NCBI RefSeq assembly: GCF_001428105.1
Contig: NZ_LMSJ01000018.1
Span: 64,501 to 128,500 of the forward strand
From: Paenibacillus sp. Soil766
GTDB lineage: Bacteria; Bacillota; Bacilli; Paenibacillales; NBRC-103111
Length of the DNA stretch: 64,000 nucleotides
Direction of reading: 5' to 3'
Every line of letters begins with the position of its first letter. The stretch's first letter is position 1. Below, in pieces: positions 18,244-26,014 of the stretch. The notes under the pieces were generated by a model. It was given only the letters and a program-made list of their open reading frames with translations. It searched no databases and was not told the DNA's origin. The translations under genes were made by a program, and so were the position numbers.

Positions 18244-19719
18244 TTATTTTTCGATATCAAAAGTCCATTGCGACATGCCAGGTAGTACGTTTTGTATGTG
18301 GTTAAACCCTTGCTCCGCTAACAGATGGCACGCCATATCGCTGCGAGTTCCTGTCCGGCAAACCAGATAATAACTGAGATTCGGATCGAGTTGGGACAGC
18401 GCCTTCTCTAAGACGCCAAGCGGGATCGAGCTCGCTCCTAGGATATGTCCACTTGAAAATTCATCTGGTTCGCGGACATCGAGAATTTGAAGCTCTTCGC
18501 CTGCGGCAAGCTTAGCGTGAATCTCAGCATTGCTGATCGTATGAGGGAATTTGTACGCTAGCTTCGCATGGGATGCGCCATCGTGAACGGCACAACGGTT
18601 CGGACCGATCTCCATCTCACGCTGCTCTTCTTGGGTCGGATGGATTTTGCCCATGTTCGTCTGCCTGATTTCCTCATACGCTTTCGGCTGCGGCGGCAAA
18701 TTCTCCGTCACCATCCGTCGAAAAGCCGATTCATCTTCGATTTGGAGTCCCAGATTCTTTTGAAATAAATCACCTAATCGCGCGCTTACTCGCCCACCTT
18801 CACCTAGCTCCGTCACCTTCCCAAAATGGGCAGGAAGCACGACCAGCTCCTCGGACAATGCCTGATAACGCTCGTATAGCGTCGTTCTCAGGTCGGACAC
18901 CCAGTCGTCTGCTTTACCCGCCAGATCCGGACGGCCAATCGACTCGATGAACAAAATATCGCCAGACAACAAGTAGCGTCCATCAATGAGAAGCGACGTG
19001 CTTCCGACGGTATGACCTGGCGAGTAGATCGGCTGGATGCTGATTTCCGTATGGCCAACGATCAGGTTATGGCCTTCTTCGAGCTTTTGATAAGGGAATT
19101 CCACTTCTGTCGCATCCTTCGTCGGGAGCCAGTAGGAACCACCCACTGCCGCCGCCAGCTGTCGTCCACCGGATATATGATCCGCATGGAGATGGGTATC
19201 GAGTGTATGTGTGATGATGACATCCTTATCTCTAGCAAATTGTTCATAAATATCCGTCATCCGAACCGCATCAATGACCGCGGCTTCTCCTTGCGAAATG
19301 ACCATGTACGATAAGCAGCCCTTCCCTACACGAACGAACTGATACATCTCGCCGCCGTCGTCTAAATCTCCGATTTTGACAGGTGTAAGCTGCTCGCTCC
19401 ATGACTTCATACCGCCGATCAGGTACGTGACATTGGATATGCCAACCTCCTTGAGTTGCTCTGCAACGAAGATGGACGAGCCTTCTTTGGTACAGACGAC
19501 CAGCACCTCTTCATCGTTAGGAATCCTATCTAGAATCGCCTCCACGCCATCGATCAGTTCGTAATAAGGCACATTCAGCGACTTCACCTGTCTGCCTTCG
19601 ATTTTCCAATCCGCGTAGTCGGTTTCGTTTCGCACATCCAGAATAAAAATAGATTCCTGATTCAGCACTTTCTCGGCTACTATAGCTGCATACCTGCCTT
19701 GTACTTGAGTCTGTTCCAA
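18244..19719 (-). CDS. CstB-like persulfide dioxygenase with two rhodanese domains
   Basis: A 491-residue fusion. Domains in order: rhodanese (about 8-110, possible active Cys76 in VVCTKEGSS), metallo-beta-lactamase persulfide dioxygenase (about 125-350, metal motif THLHADH with H176, H178, D180, H181, and later SPGHTVGS), and a second rhodanese (about 395-490, Cys454 in LVCRTGTRS). CstB enzymes oxidise thiol persulfide to sulfite or thiosulfate. The start is TTG 19719 with CGGAGGG seven bases upstream. S. aureus CstB is also controlled by CstR, matching the gene content here. The cellular substrate is inferred. Confidence 0.88.
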   Translation of the reverse strand: MEQTQVQGRYAAIVAEKVLNQESIFILDVRNETDYADWKIEGRQVKSLNVPYYELIDGVEAILDRIPNDEEVLVVCTKEGSSIFVAEQLKEVGISNVTYLIGGMKSWSEQLTPVKIGDLDDGGEMYQFVRVGKGCLSYMVISQGEAAVIDAVRMTDIYEQFARDKDVIITHTLDTHLHADHISGGRQLAAAVGGSYWLPTKDATEVEFPYQKLEEGHNLIVGHTEISIQPIYSPGHTVGSTSLLIDGRYLLSGDILFIESIGRPDLAGKADDWVSDLRTTLYERYQALSEELVVLPAHFGKVTELGEGGRVSARLGDLFQKNLGLQIEDESAFRRMVTENLPPQPKAYEEIRQTNMGKIHPTQEEQREMEIGPNRCAVHDGASHAKLAYKFPHTISNAEIHAKLAAGEELQILDVREPDEFSSGHILGASSIPLGVLEKALSQLDPNLSYYLVCRTGTRSDMACHLLAEQGFNHIQNVLPGMSQWTFDIEK

Positions 19720-19754
19720 TGAAATCCCTCCGTTATAGGTTAATAGACAACTAT

Positions 19755-20537
19755 TTAAGCTAAAATAGACAACCAGATTTTGACGACCGTTGCCGATATC
19801 AATATGGATAAAATCCCTTGGAGCATCTTGATATTCACTCTCTTGCTCAACCTTGCGCCAAGTGGCGACGCCATCGTACTTGCAACGATGAGCACCAGCG
19901 ATGGAATCAGCAGCATGTGCCCGCCGAACAGCTTGCCTGTCGTTGAACCGATTGAAGCTAGAAAAGTGATCGCTAGTGAAGAAGCAATGGCGACGCGGGT
20001 AGGAATTCGAAGCACAACGAGCATCACTGGCACCGTGATAAAAGCCCCCGCCGCGCCCACAATGCCCGACACCAGCCCGATCAAGAGCGCAAGGGTTATG
20101 GCGAGTGGTTTGTTAAAAATGATTTGAGTTTTGTCGGGAGTATCCTCCGCACCCTTCTTAGGCATGAACATCATCATCGCTGCTATCAGCGCTAACACGG
20201 CATAGACCGAGTTAATCGTAGCGCTAGTCAGCATTGTGGACACGGAGCTTCCGATGAAGCTTCCTATGGTGATCGGTATTCCCATATAGGCGACTAGCTT
20301 CCCATGGATGAACCCGCCTTTGCGATACACCAACATCCCCATGAGGCTGGCAAAAAACACTTGCACAGCGCTTATCGCAGTCACCTCCTGAGCGGTAAAC
20401 GCCACTAATCCCAGCGCCGGCGGCACAAACAGGAGCATCGGATAATTAATAATGGAACCGCCTATCCCCACCATGCCTGAAATGAATGAGCCCAAGATGC
20501 CTAAGGTGAAAATAATGAAGATCCATGTTATGTCCAT
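19755..20537 (-). CDS. TauE/SafE family sulfite or organosulfur exporter
   Basis: A 260-residue membrane protein with about eight hydrophobic segments and two repeats of the family motif ([13 protein letters not shown] near the N-terminus, [15 protein letters not shown] near residue 160). TauE/SafE proteins move small sulfur anions such as sulfite or sulfoacetate across the membrane. It is the first gene of the cst operon, 41 bases behind a CstR-type operator, and would export sulfite made by the dioxygenase. Confidence 0.88.
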   Translation of the reverse strand: MDITWIFIIFTLGILGSFISGMVGIGGSIINYPMLLFVPPALGLVAFTAQEVTAISAVQVFFASLMGMLVYRKGGFIHGKLVAYMGIPITIGSFIGSSVSTMLTSATINSVYAVLALIAAMMMFMPKKGAEDTPDKTQIIFNKPLAITLALLIGLVSGIVGAAGAFITVPVMLVVLRIPTRVAIASSLAITFLASIGSTTGKLFGGHMLLIPSLVLIVASTMASPLGARLSKRVNIKMLQGILSILISATVVKIWLSILA

Positions 20538-20577
20538 CGCGTTCCTGCCTTTCTTGATGAAGTGAGGGGGAGTCTAT

Positions 20578-20593
20578 ATACCCTATGGGGTAT
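20578..20593. promoter_or_regulatory. CstR operator at the head of the sulfur operon
   Basis: ATACCCTATGGGGTAT, a palindrome of the classic CsoR/CstR form, 41 bases before the tauE start. On the minus strand it lies between a TTGTCC-like -35 and a TATATA-like -10, so binding would block RNA polymerase. Promoter boxes are approximate. Confidence 0.75.
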
Positions 20594-20665
20594 GCATTAG
20601 GACAAAAAAAATGAGCACAATTGGCGTCGGTTTCTGATTCCTATTCCTAACTTCTACCTTCATGC

Positions 20666-20835
20666 CTTAATAGCTTAATACCTGAATACCTGAATACCTA
20701 ATACCTGAATACCTAATACCTTAATACCTTAATACCTAAATACCTAAATACCCTCTAAATACCTAAATACCTCTAAATACCTCTAAATACCTCTAAATAC
20801 CTCTAAATACCTAAATACATTCCTACCTAAATACC
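20666..20835. repeat. Degenerate tandem array of AATACCT-core units
   Basis: About 170 bases made almost only of AATACCT cores separated by 0-3 bases (TAATACCTG, AAATACCTCT and so on), more than fifteen copies. The middle part repeats AAATACCTCT every 10 bases. It lies between two CstR operator-like palindromes, and its core ATACC equals the operator half-site start. Confidence 0.85.
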
Positions 20836-20883
20836 TTCCTACCAACTTACCTTCCCTTCCCTTACCTCCGCCCCTTTATACCC

Positions 20884-20899
20884 ATACCCCTATGAGTAT
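20884..20899 (+). promoter_or_regulatory. Second CstR-type operator, facing the DCC-protein gene
   Basis: ATACCCCTATGAGTAT, 13 of 16 positions palindromic, followed at once by TATAAAA on the plus strand. It resembles the operator at 20578 and lies about 170 bases upstream of the thiol-oxidoreductase gene, so that gene may share CstR control. Inference from sequence similarity only. Confidence 0.5.
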
Positions 20900-21067
20900 A
20901 TAAAAACTATACAACCTCATTGTTTTTTCGTCAACCCTGCTTGTCTCACTTCTGTAACACCATTTATTCCCTCGAACCCTCTGCAAGTTGCTCAATCGTC
21001 TGACTGGCGTATAATAAGAAGTAACTTCTTCCACTACCTTACGCTGATCAAAGGAGGCGCCAGCACT

Positions 21068-21481
21068 ATGTCGCACCAAAACGATCATCCATCCATCATC
21101 TTGTTCGACGGGGTTTGCCTGCTCTGCAGTAGTAGCGTGCAGTTTATTCTGCGAAACGATCCCAAGGGCGTGTTCCACTTCGCTTCTCTTCAGTCGGAGT
21201 TTGGGCATAAACTACTCGCCCAGCACAAGCTGCCGGTAGATCAACTCAGCACCATCGTGCTGATCGAAGGTGACCGCGCGCATACGCGCACTACGGCCGC
21301 CCTGCGGATTGCACGACGCTTGCGCGGCGCATGGCCGCTAACCTACGCAGCGATCGTGATCCCAGCTCCGATCCGCAATCTCGGATACAACTTCATCGCA
21401 TGCAACCGCTATCGCTGGTTCGGCAAGAGCGAGCAATGCATGCTGCCGAGGCCAGAGCATCGGGCGCGGTTTCTGGATTGA
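21068..21481 (+). CDS. DCC family thiol-disulfide oxidoreductase (DUF393, YuxK-like)
   Basis: A 137-residue protein with the DCC-family signature LFDGVCLLCSSSVQF (Cys17, Cys20), then FHFASLQSEFG and RIARRLRGAWPL. Members are thioredoxin-fold-like proteins thought to reduce or form disulfides; direct activity is seldom tested. ATG 21068 follows AAAGGAGGCG with nine-base spacing, a strong site. A CstR-type operator lies upstream. The 51-bp repeat array begins only about 20 bases after the stop. Confidence 0.85.
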   Translation: MSHQNDHPSIILFDGVCLLCSSSVQFILRNDPKGVFHFASLQSEFGHKLLAQHKLPVDQLSTIVLIEGDRAHTRTTAALRIARRLRGAWPLTYAAIVIPAPIRNLGYNFIACNRYRWFGKSEQCMLPRPEHRARFLD

Positions 21482-21500
21482 GCAGGCGGCCTCAATTATT

Positions 21501-21830
21501 GACTTAGAGAACACACTGGAGCCCTCTTCGATGACCTAAGTCGATTTTTTCGACTTAGAGAACCCACGGGAGCCCTTTTCGATCCTCTAAGTCGATTTTT
21601 TCGACTTAGAGCACACACGGGAGCTCTTTTCGATTCCCTAAGTCGATTTTTTCGACTTAGAGAACCAACGGGAGCCCTTTTCGATGCTCTAAGTCGATTT
21701 TTTCGACTTAGAGAACCAACGGGAGCCCTTCTCGATCCCCTAAGTCGATTTTTTCGACTTAGAGAACCCACAGGAGCCATCTTCGATCCCCTAAGTCGAT
21801 TTTTTCGACTTAGAGAACCCCCCACGCGCC
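21501..21830. repeat. 51-bp tandem hairpin array, six full units plus a partial
   Basis: GACTTAG recurs at 21501, 21552, 21603, 21654, 21705, 21756 and 21807, an exact 51-base period. Each junction holds CTAAGTCGA-TTTTT-TCGACTTAG, a perfect 9-bp stem with a five-T loop; the rest of each unit is a GGGAGCCC-containing spacer that varies slightly. Since 51 is divisible by three, a false open frame of 136 codons crosses the array on the minus strand. No unique spacers as in CRISPR. Confidence 0.95.
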
Positions 21831-21938
21831 CCCCAAAAACGCAAAAAAACCTGCAGCATCGCAGGCATTCCCCTTCATCCAATGAATCACAAATCAATTC
21901 TTCCATTTTTGTAAGCTTTTCTGATCGATTTTCTCAGC

Positions 21939-22736
21939 CTAACCGCCTTTCTTCCGCAAACTTACGCCTCCAAACATCCAGCAGCATAAGCTCAGGCTGC
22001 CCATCTGGAAGCTATGATGCAGCAGCTTCGCGCTCCGTGTAGCATCACCCGCTCCGAGCGCGATCAGCAACGGTGCAAAATGCTCCGGCGTCGGCACCGC
22101 CTCCCGCGCATGCGGCGCTCTTTCGTCGTAGCGAAGCAGCGCCTCCAAATTCCACGTCTCCAGCTGCTCCGCTAGCCACTCGTCAAACTCCACGGCCCAC
22201 AGCTGTGGCACTGGATTGTTAGGATCCAACTTCTGCAAATTGTGCACCGTCCCGCCACTGCCAATGATCAGCACCTGCTCCTCCCGTAAGGAGCTAATCG
22301 CAGCACCAATCCGATAATGCTCTTCTGGCGTAAGCCGTGGATTAACCGAAAGCGTCACGACAGGAATCTGCGCATCTGGATACATAATGGATAGCGGCGC
22401 CCAGACGCCATGATCCAAGCCCCGCCGATCATTGAGCTTACAGCGTATGCCCTCTTGCTGAAACAGCTGCTGGATATGCAAGCTGAGAGGCAGATCCCCT
22501 TTGACCGGATAGTTAATGTCATAAAGATTTTCCGAAAACCCCGAGAAATCGTACATCATCTCCGGCTCGATGGCCGAGCTAATTTGCTGCACGGGGCTTT
22601 CCCAGTGGGCACTGAAAACAACGATAGCATTGGGCCTGGGTATGCTCATGGCTAGCCTCTGCAGAAACTCCGTATACGCATGCTGCTCAATCGCCAAGCT
22701 CGGTGAACCATGCGCAATAAAAAATACCGGCAGCAT
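21939..22736 (-). CDS. DODA-type class III extradiol ring-cleavage dioxygenase
   Basis: A 265-residue protein of the DOPA-dioxygenase-like LigB family (YgiD-like). Metal-ligand motifs: FIAHGSP at the N-terminus, FSAHWES (about residue 45), LDHGVWAPL (about 110) and GSGGTVHNL (about 165). Such enzymes open catechol rings using Fe2+ or Zn2+; the natural substrate is not known. ATG 22736 is used because GGAGGGGG lies seven bases upstream. It is monocistronic, lying between the 51-bp array and the amidase gene. Confidence 0.88.
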   Translation of the reverse strand: MLPVFFIAHGSPSLAIEQHAYTEFLQRLAMSIPRPNAIVVFSAHWESPVQQISSAIEPEMMYDFSGFSENLYDINYPVKGDLPLSLHIQQLFQQEGIRCKLNDRRGLDHGVWAPLSIMYPDAQIPVVTLSVNPRLTPEEHYRIGAAISSLREEQVLIIGSGGTVHNLQKLDPNNPVPQLWAVEFDEWLAEQLETWNLEALLRYDERAPHAREAVPTPEHFAPLLIALGAGDATRSAKLLHHSFQMGSLSLCCWMFGGVSLRKKGG

Positions 22737-22826
22737 AGCAACGCCCCCTCCCACTTTCAAATCCGTGCCAATTATCTACATTATTCTCGAATCCCGCAAA
22801 ATAAAACCATCCCGCGCTCGCAAGCA

Positions 22827-23774
22827 TCACTTACCGTTCACAAACTGCTCAATACCATCCGCAATCCCTGTCGCCAGCTTCTGTTGATAGGCTTTATCCG
22901 ACATGAGCTCGTCCTCTTCGGGATTCGTCATGAACCCGAGCTCAACGAGAGCGACGGGCACCTTGGACCAGTTGAAGCCGCTGAGGTCATCGCGTGCCGA
23001 AAGCCCGCGCCCCTTCGAGCCTGTTGCTTGCTGCAAGCCAGCTAATAAATACCCAGCAGCTTGCTTGCTTTCAGCTGCAATAGGCTTCATAGCCGGTTGT
23101 CCTGCCGATGGGTACAACACCGAAAACCCCTTCGTACTAGCCGATGCGTCGCCATCCGCGTGAATCCTTACAACCAACGCAGCACCTGCCTCATTCGCCA
23201 TATCCGCACGCTGCTTGTTGCTAATATCCACGTCATGCGTCTCACGCGTCATCTCAACGTTAATCCCACGACGCACTAGCTCAGCTTTCAGAAGTGCGGA
23301 TACCTCCAGATTGAGCACATACTCTGCTTTCTTCGTGCGTACGCCAACAGTTCCTGAGCTCACTTTCGCTTTCATTTCTCGCGTATCTGGCCCGACCTGC
23401 TCAGGTTCATTATTGCCATGCCGCTGATGACCGGGATCGATCATGACGAGCTTATTGATAGCAGCAGCCTTCGCTGGCGTCGGCTTCATTTCCGGTGTTG
23501 CTACTGGTGTTGCTGCAGGCGTAGGAGCCACTGTCGGCGAAGTTGCGGGCAAAGGCGTACTGGTTGGTACAGCCTGTACCTCTGACACCTTCGCAGCAGC
23601 TATTTCCACCATCGCAGTCCCCTGTGCAACAGGTGTAGCAGGTGCAGCACTCTGCACAACCTCCGTCGTAGGCGAAGCCAAAACCGCAATCTGCCGCTGC
23701 TCATCCCCACAAGCCGCCAGCACACCAACTAACGCGATGCCCGCAACGAGGAGCAGCATTCTTTTAACACACAT
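22827..23774 (-). CDS. N-acetylmuramoyl-L-alanine amidase lipoprotein (Amidase_3)
   Basis: A 315-residue exported lipoprotein. The signal peptide ends in LAAC (Cys22), a long Thr/Pro/Ala-rich linker follows (about 25-105), then an Amidase_3 domain: zinc motifs IDPGHQ, NLEVSALL, VRIHADG and the catalytic ALVELGFMTNPEED. It cleaves the amide between MurNAc and L-Ala in peptidoglycan. Start ATG 23774 has AAGGGG nine bases upstream. The low-complexity linker spans the wall. No cwlD-type partner genes are adjacent. Confidence 0.92.
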   Translation of the reverse strand: MCVKRMLLLVAGIALVGVLAACGDEQRQIAVLASPTTEVVQSAAPATPVAQGTAMVEIAAAKVSEVQAVPTSTPLPATSPTVAPTPAATPVATPEMKPTPAKAAAINKLVMIDPGHQRHGNNEPEQVGPDTREMKAKVSSGTVGVRTKKAEYVLNLEVSALLKAELVRRGINVEMTRETHDVDISNKQRADMANEAGAALVVRIHADGDASASTKGFSVLYPSAGQPAMKPIAAESKQAAGYLLAGLQQATGSKGRGLSARDDLSGFNWSKVPVALVELGFMTNPEEDELMSDKAYQQKLATGIADGIEQFVNGK

Positions 23775-23870
23775 CCGAGGATTCCCCTTTTTCTCTCTAT
23801 TCTGTATAAAAACTGCCCACGATCACGAAACTAACACTACCATGCTTCTCCACATTTGGGAGGTCTCGCT

Positions 23871-23999
23871 ATGCAAGCACTTTGGCATTATTTCACTGAT
23901 CACTGGCTGTCCATATCGTTAGTTGTTCTTGCCTTACTGGCGTGTTTTTTCGTCTATAAGGGCAGAAGCAAATATATTCGTGGCTGGGATAAGAAATAG
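23871..23999 (+). CDS. Small membrane protein of 42 residues
   Basis: ATG 23871 is preceded by GGGAGG with seven-base spacing. The product has a central hydrophobic segment (about residues 14-28, with SLVVLALLACFFVY) and a basic C-terminus (KGRSKYIRGWDKK), so it is probably inserted with the basic end in the cytoplasm. Family not recognised. It is divergent from the amidase gene and followed by the hairpin at 24044. Confidence 0.65.
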   Translation: MQALWHYFTDHWLSISLVVLALLACFFVYKGRSKYIRGWDKK

Positions 24000-24043
24000 A
24001 TAGCCTGCCTACTTCTATATCTTTCCGTTATTTATCCTTAAAC

Positions 24044-24077
24044 AAAGAAGCATAGGGAGTTAACCTACGCTTTCTTT
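24044..24077. terminator. Bidirectional terminator
   Basis: AAAGAAGCATAGGG and CCTACGCTTTCTTT form a 12-13 bp stem with one mismatch, between the small membrane protein gene and the convergent PIN gene. It overlaps the PIN-gene stop codon. Confidence 0.75.
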
Positions 24078-24662
24078 ACTCTTCCACAATTCCTTTTATC
24101 CATGGATGCCTTAATGTAGAACGATCAAATATTTCAACTTGCTTTGAAAATGGCGCGAATCGTGTCAGCTTATTTTTTTGAATCACTTGATCAAAATATT
24201 GTCTAGCTTGCTCAAGATCAAACTTGTCCAATTTTACAGCTAGAATAAGCAGTTGTGCAAAATTCAATACGATCTTTTTATGTTGAGAATCTATGGTAAT
24301 TTTTTCCCTTGCATCCCCATCGTCGCTAATTATTGCATCTATACCCATACCAACGGAATAAGCATAGCAATCTAGCTCCCCTGGGTCTAGGACAGCTCGC
24401 AACCTACTTTTCACTTTTTGTATCTCCTGCCTGGACTCGACGGGGAGCGATGACCATACTTCCTTGGTTAACTTAATCCTTTTTTCAGCACTAAACTGAT
24501 TAATCATCATGTGGTACAAACCGTTGTTTCTCATTTCTATTTCAACTTGAGGTGTTATATAAATTTCTTCGATTATATCTGGTTAAGTACATTGAAAATT
24601 TGTCCATTAATAATGTGCTTCAATATATCAGTATCAGAAACCACTACCGATTTACTCAACAT
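24076..24662 (-). pseudogene. PIN-domain toxin-like protein, frameshifted
   Basis: Two frames together make one PIN-like protein. The first, from ATG 24662 (overlapping the ImmA stop region), reads VVVSDTDILKHIINGQIFNV with the first PIN aspartate and stops at 24573-24575. The second frame, open from about 24582 down to 24076, contains EIYITPQVEIEMRNNG, LDCYAYSVGMGIDAIISDDGD and supplies the later acidic residues. Joining them needs a single-base deletion repair or a -1 slip in 24575-24585. A 152-residue frame from 24534 is what a gene caller would report. Third gene of an XRE-ImmA-PIN cassette; RNase toxin role is inferred. Confidence 0.62.
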
Positions 24663-25473
24663 CCTCACTTCCCCTTTCTGGCAAATAACCCATCAAGGGA
24701 ATCTTAATCAGATTTTCTAGATATTTCACCTTCCTACTAGTCAATCTGCGATTTACAATGTTATCAATCAGACCTTCCATAAAGCTTAAGGGAATTCGAG
24801 AATGTTCTAATTCTGATACCAAAGCTACGTTGTATCCTGATTCTGCAGTTGTCCTAACGAGTAATTGAGGGTCTTCCTTCGTACTTATCTTTCGAAACTC
24901 AGCGTGCTGAATATCCGAAATCACTAGGGACTTATTCAACATTCTAATCATCTGTGTGAAGCTCACACTGAAATAATGCTGTATTTTAAACACATCTTGA
25001 ATAGAAATGTTCCCATAATCGTGAATGTCCAATAGTTTAAGTGCTTTATAAATAGCTACTTCTGGTGTGATAAAATAATCGGCAAATCTGAAAGCAAAGT
25101 ACTCCATGCTATTCATTTGGAGTATTTGCTCCTCATCAGGCAACTCCTTGAGTTTCACGAAATTCTGAAGATCTCGAAGGATGTGACAATACTCATGAGC
25201 AATCGTATAGTATTGGCGTCCAAGGGACTCGCTCGCGTTAACAAATATAGCTTTATACTCACCGAATACACGCACAAATCCGGAACATCCTAGATCCTTT
25301 ATTTGAAATACGAGTATACCTTCACGCTCCACAATGTGAATAATATCAATTGGATCATGAATAGAGACTCCCAACCGTTCTCTAGTTTCTCGAGCAAATG
25401 CAAGGGCATTGAGACGTAAAATAGATTTTTCCGGGTCAGTTAATGGAATTTTACCTTCAGGACGTTTAAACAT
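24652..25473 (-). CDS. ImmA/IrrE family metallo-endopeptidase
   Basis: A 273-residue protein with a zinc-protease motif HEYCH (H93-E94-H97, within YTIAHEYCHILRDL) and a downstream MEYFAFRFADYFITPE segment that supplies the third ligand, as in ImmA, which cleaves phage-type repressors. It overlaps the end of the XRE gene by eight bases (ATG 25473) and its last codons overlap the PIN gene start. The pairing with an XRE regulator is the usual ImmA arrangement; here it probably controls the cassette. Confidence 0.87.
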   Translation of the reverse strand: MFKRPEGKIPLTDPEKSILRLNALAFARETRERLGVSIHDPIDIIHIVEREGILVFQIKDLGCSGFVRVFGEYKAIFVNASESLGRQYYTIAHEYCHILRDLQNFVKLKELPDEEQILQMNSMEYFAFRFADYFITPEVAIYKALKLLDIHDYGNISIQDVFKIQHYFSVSFTQMIRMLNKSLVISDIQHAEFRKISTKEDPQLLVRTTAESGYNVALVSELEHSRIPLSFMEGLIDNIVNRRLTSRKVKYLENLIKIPLMGYLPERGSEDVE

Positions 25474-25837
25474 TTTTAAATTGTCCCTCTTTTCTGATAT
25501 TCTTCATATATAACTCTTTTTGACCCATCAACTCCCGAAAAATACTATCGGAATAATCCAAAAGTTTCTCATCCTCAGCTTCTCTTCCCTCACGAAACAA
25601 TATAAGACCTTCTAATGAGCTATTGTCACTTTTTAACAGCTCCTGTATATCTAATCCGAGATAATCACATAATGCTTTAGCATCGTTTAACGAACAAGCT
25701 GTGCGCCCTGACTCAATATTCGCATACTTGTCTCTAGTTATCCCTATGCCGGCAGCGACTTCTTCTTGTGTAAAGGATAAATCTTGACGCGCTTGACGAA
25801 TTCGCTTTCCAATGACGACATCATTTAACTTTGCCAT
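25466..25837 (-). CDS. XRE family helix-turn-helix repressor
   Basis: A 123-residue regulator with an N-terminal HTH_3 domain (about residues 9-65: IGKRIRQARQDLSFTQEEVA, ITRDKYANIESGRT) and a helical C-terminal tail that may be the ImmA cleavage region. ATG 25837 has GGGAGG eight bases upstream; a GTG three codons earlier lies inside that site. It heads the XRE-ImmA-PIN operon. The cassette is more AT-rich than its neighbours, which suggests acquisition. Confidence 0.88.
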   Translation of the reverse strand: MAKLNDVVIGKRIRQARQDLSFTQEEVAAGIGITRDKYANIESGRTACSLNDAKALCDYLGLDIQELLKSDNSSLEGLILFREGREAEDEKLLDYSDSIFRELMGQKELYMKNIRKEGQFKNV

Positions 25838-25865
25838 TGGATTCACCTCCCTTAATTATATAATT

Positions 25866-25896
25866 ATTATACACTACTATACACAAAAACAGTCAA
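25866..25896 (-). promoter_or_regulatory. Promoter of the XRE-ImmA-PIN cassette
   Basis: TTGACT (25891-25896) and TATAAT (25866-25871) on the minus strand, 19 bases apart, with TGTGTA repeats in between that could be repressor half-sites. A larger inverted repeat, CAGTC ... GACTG flanked by A-run and T-run (about 25886-25930), lies just upstream and could be the operator or a terminator. Confidence 0.5.
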
Positions 25897-25972
25897 CTCT
25901 GTGTATTAAAACACAAAATCGACTGTTTTTATTATCCGTTGTGTTTCCAAACTAACCGTTCGCCCACAAAGC

Positions 25973-26006
25973 AAAAAAACACAGCCCCTCACCCAAGAGG
26001 CTGTGT
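25973..26006 (-). terminator. Terminator of the pur operon
   Basis: On the minus strand ACACAGCC ... GGCTGTGT is followed by TTTTTTT, eight bases after the purD stop codon. A strong intrinsic terminator closing the operon. Confidence 0.9.
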
Positions 26007-26014
26007 CTCTCCAT

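Noticed and set aside
21501..21830. Possible CRISPR array
   Set aside because: Spacers are nearly identical between units, unit length is 51 with no unique inserts, and no cas genes are in the window. The same holds for the 28.9 kb array.
21496..21906. 136-codon open frame on the minus strand made of SLSRKNRLRGSKRAPVG repeats
   Set aside because: It exists only because the 51-bp array period is divisible by three; there is no ribosome-binding site, and the conserved part is a DNA palindrome.
23443..23922. 159-codon Gly/Ala/Val-rich plus-strand frame
   Set aside because: Antisense of the Thr/Pro/Ala-rich linker of the amidase gene; composition follows from that linker.
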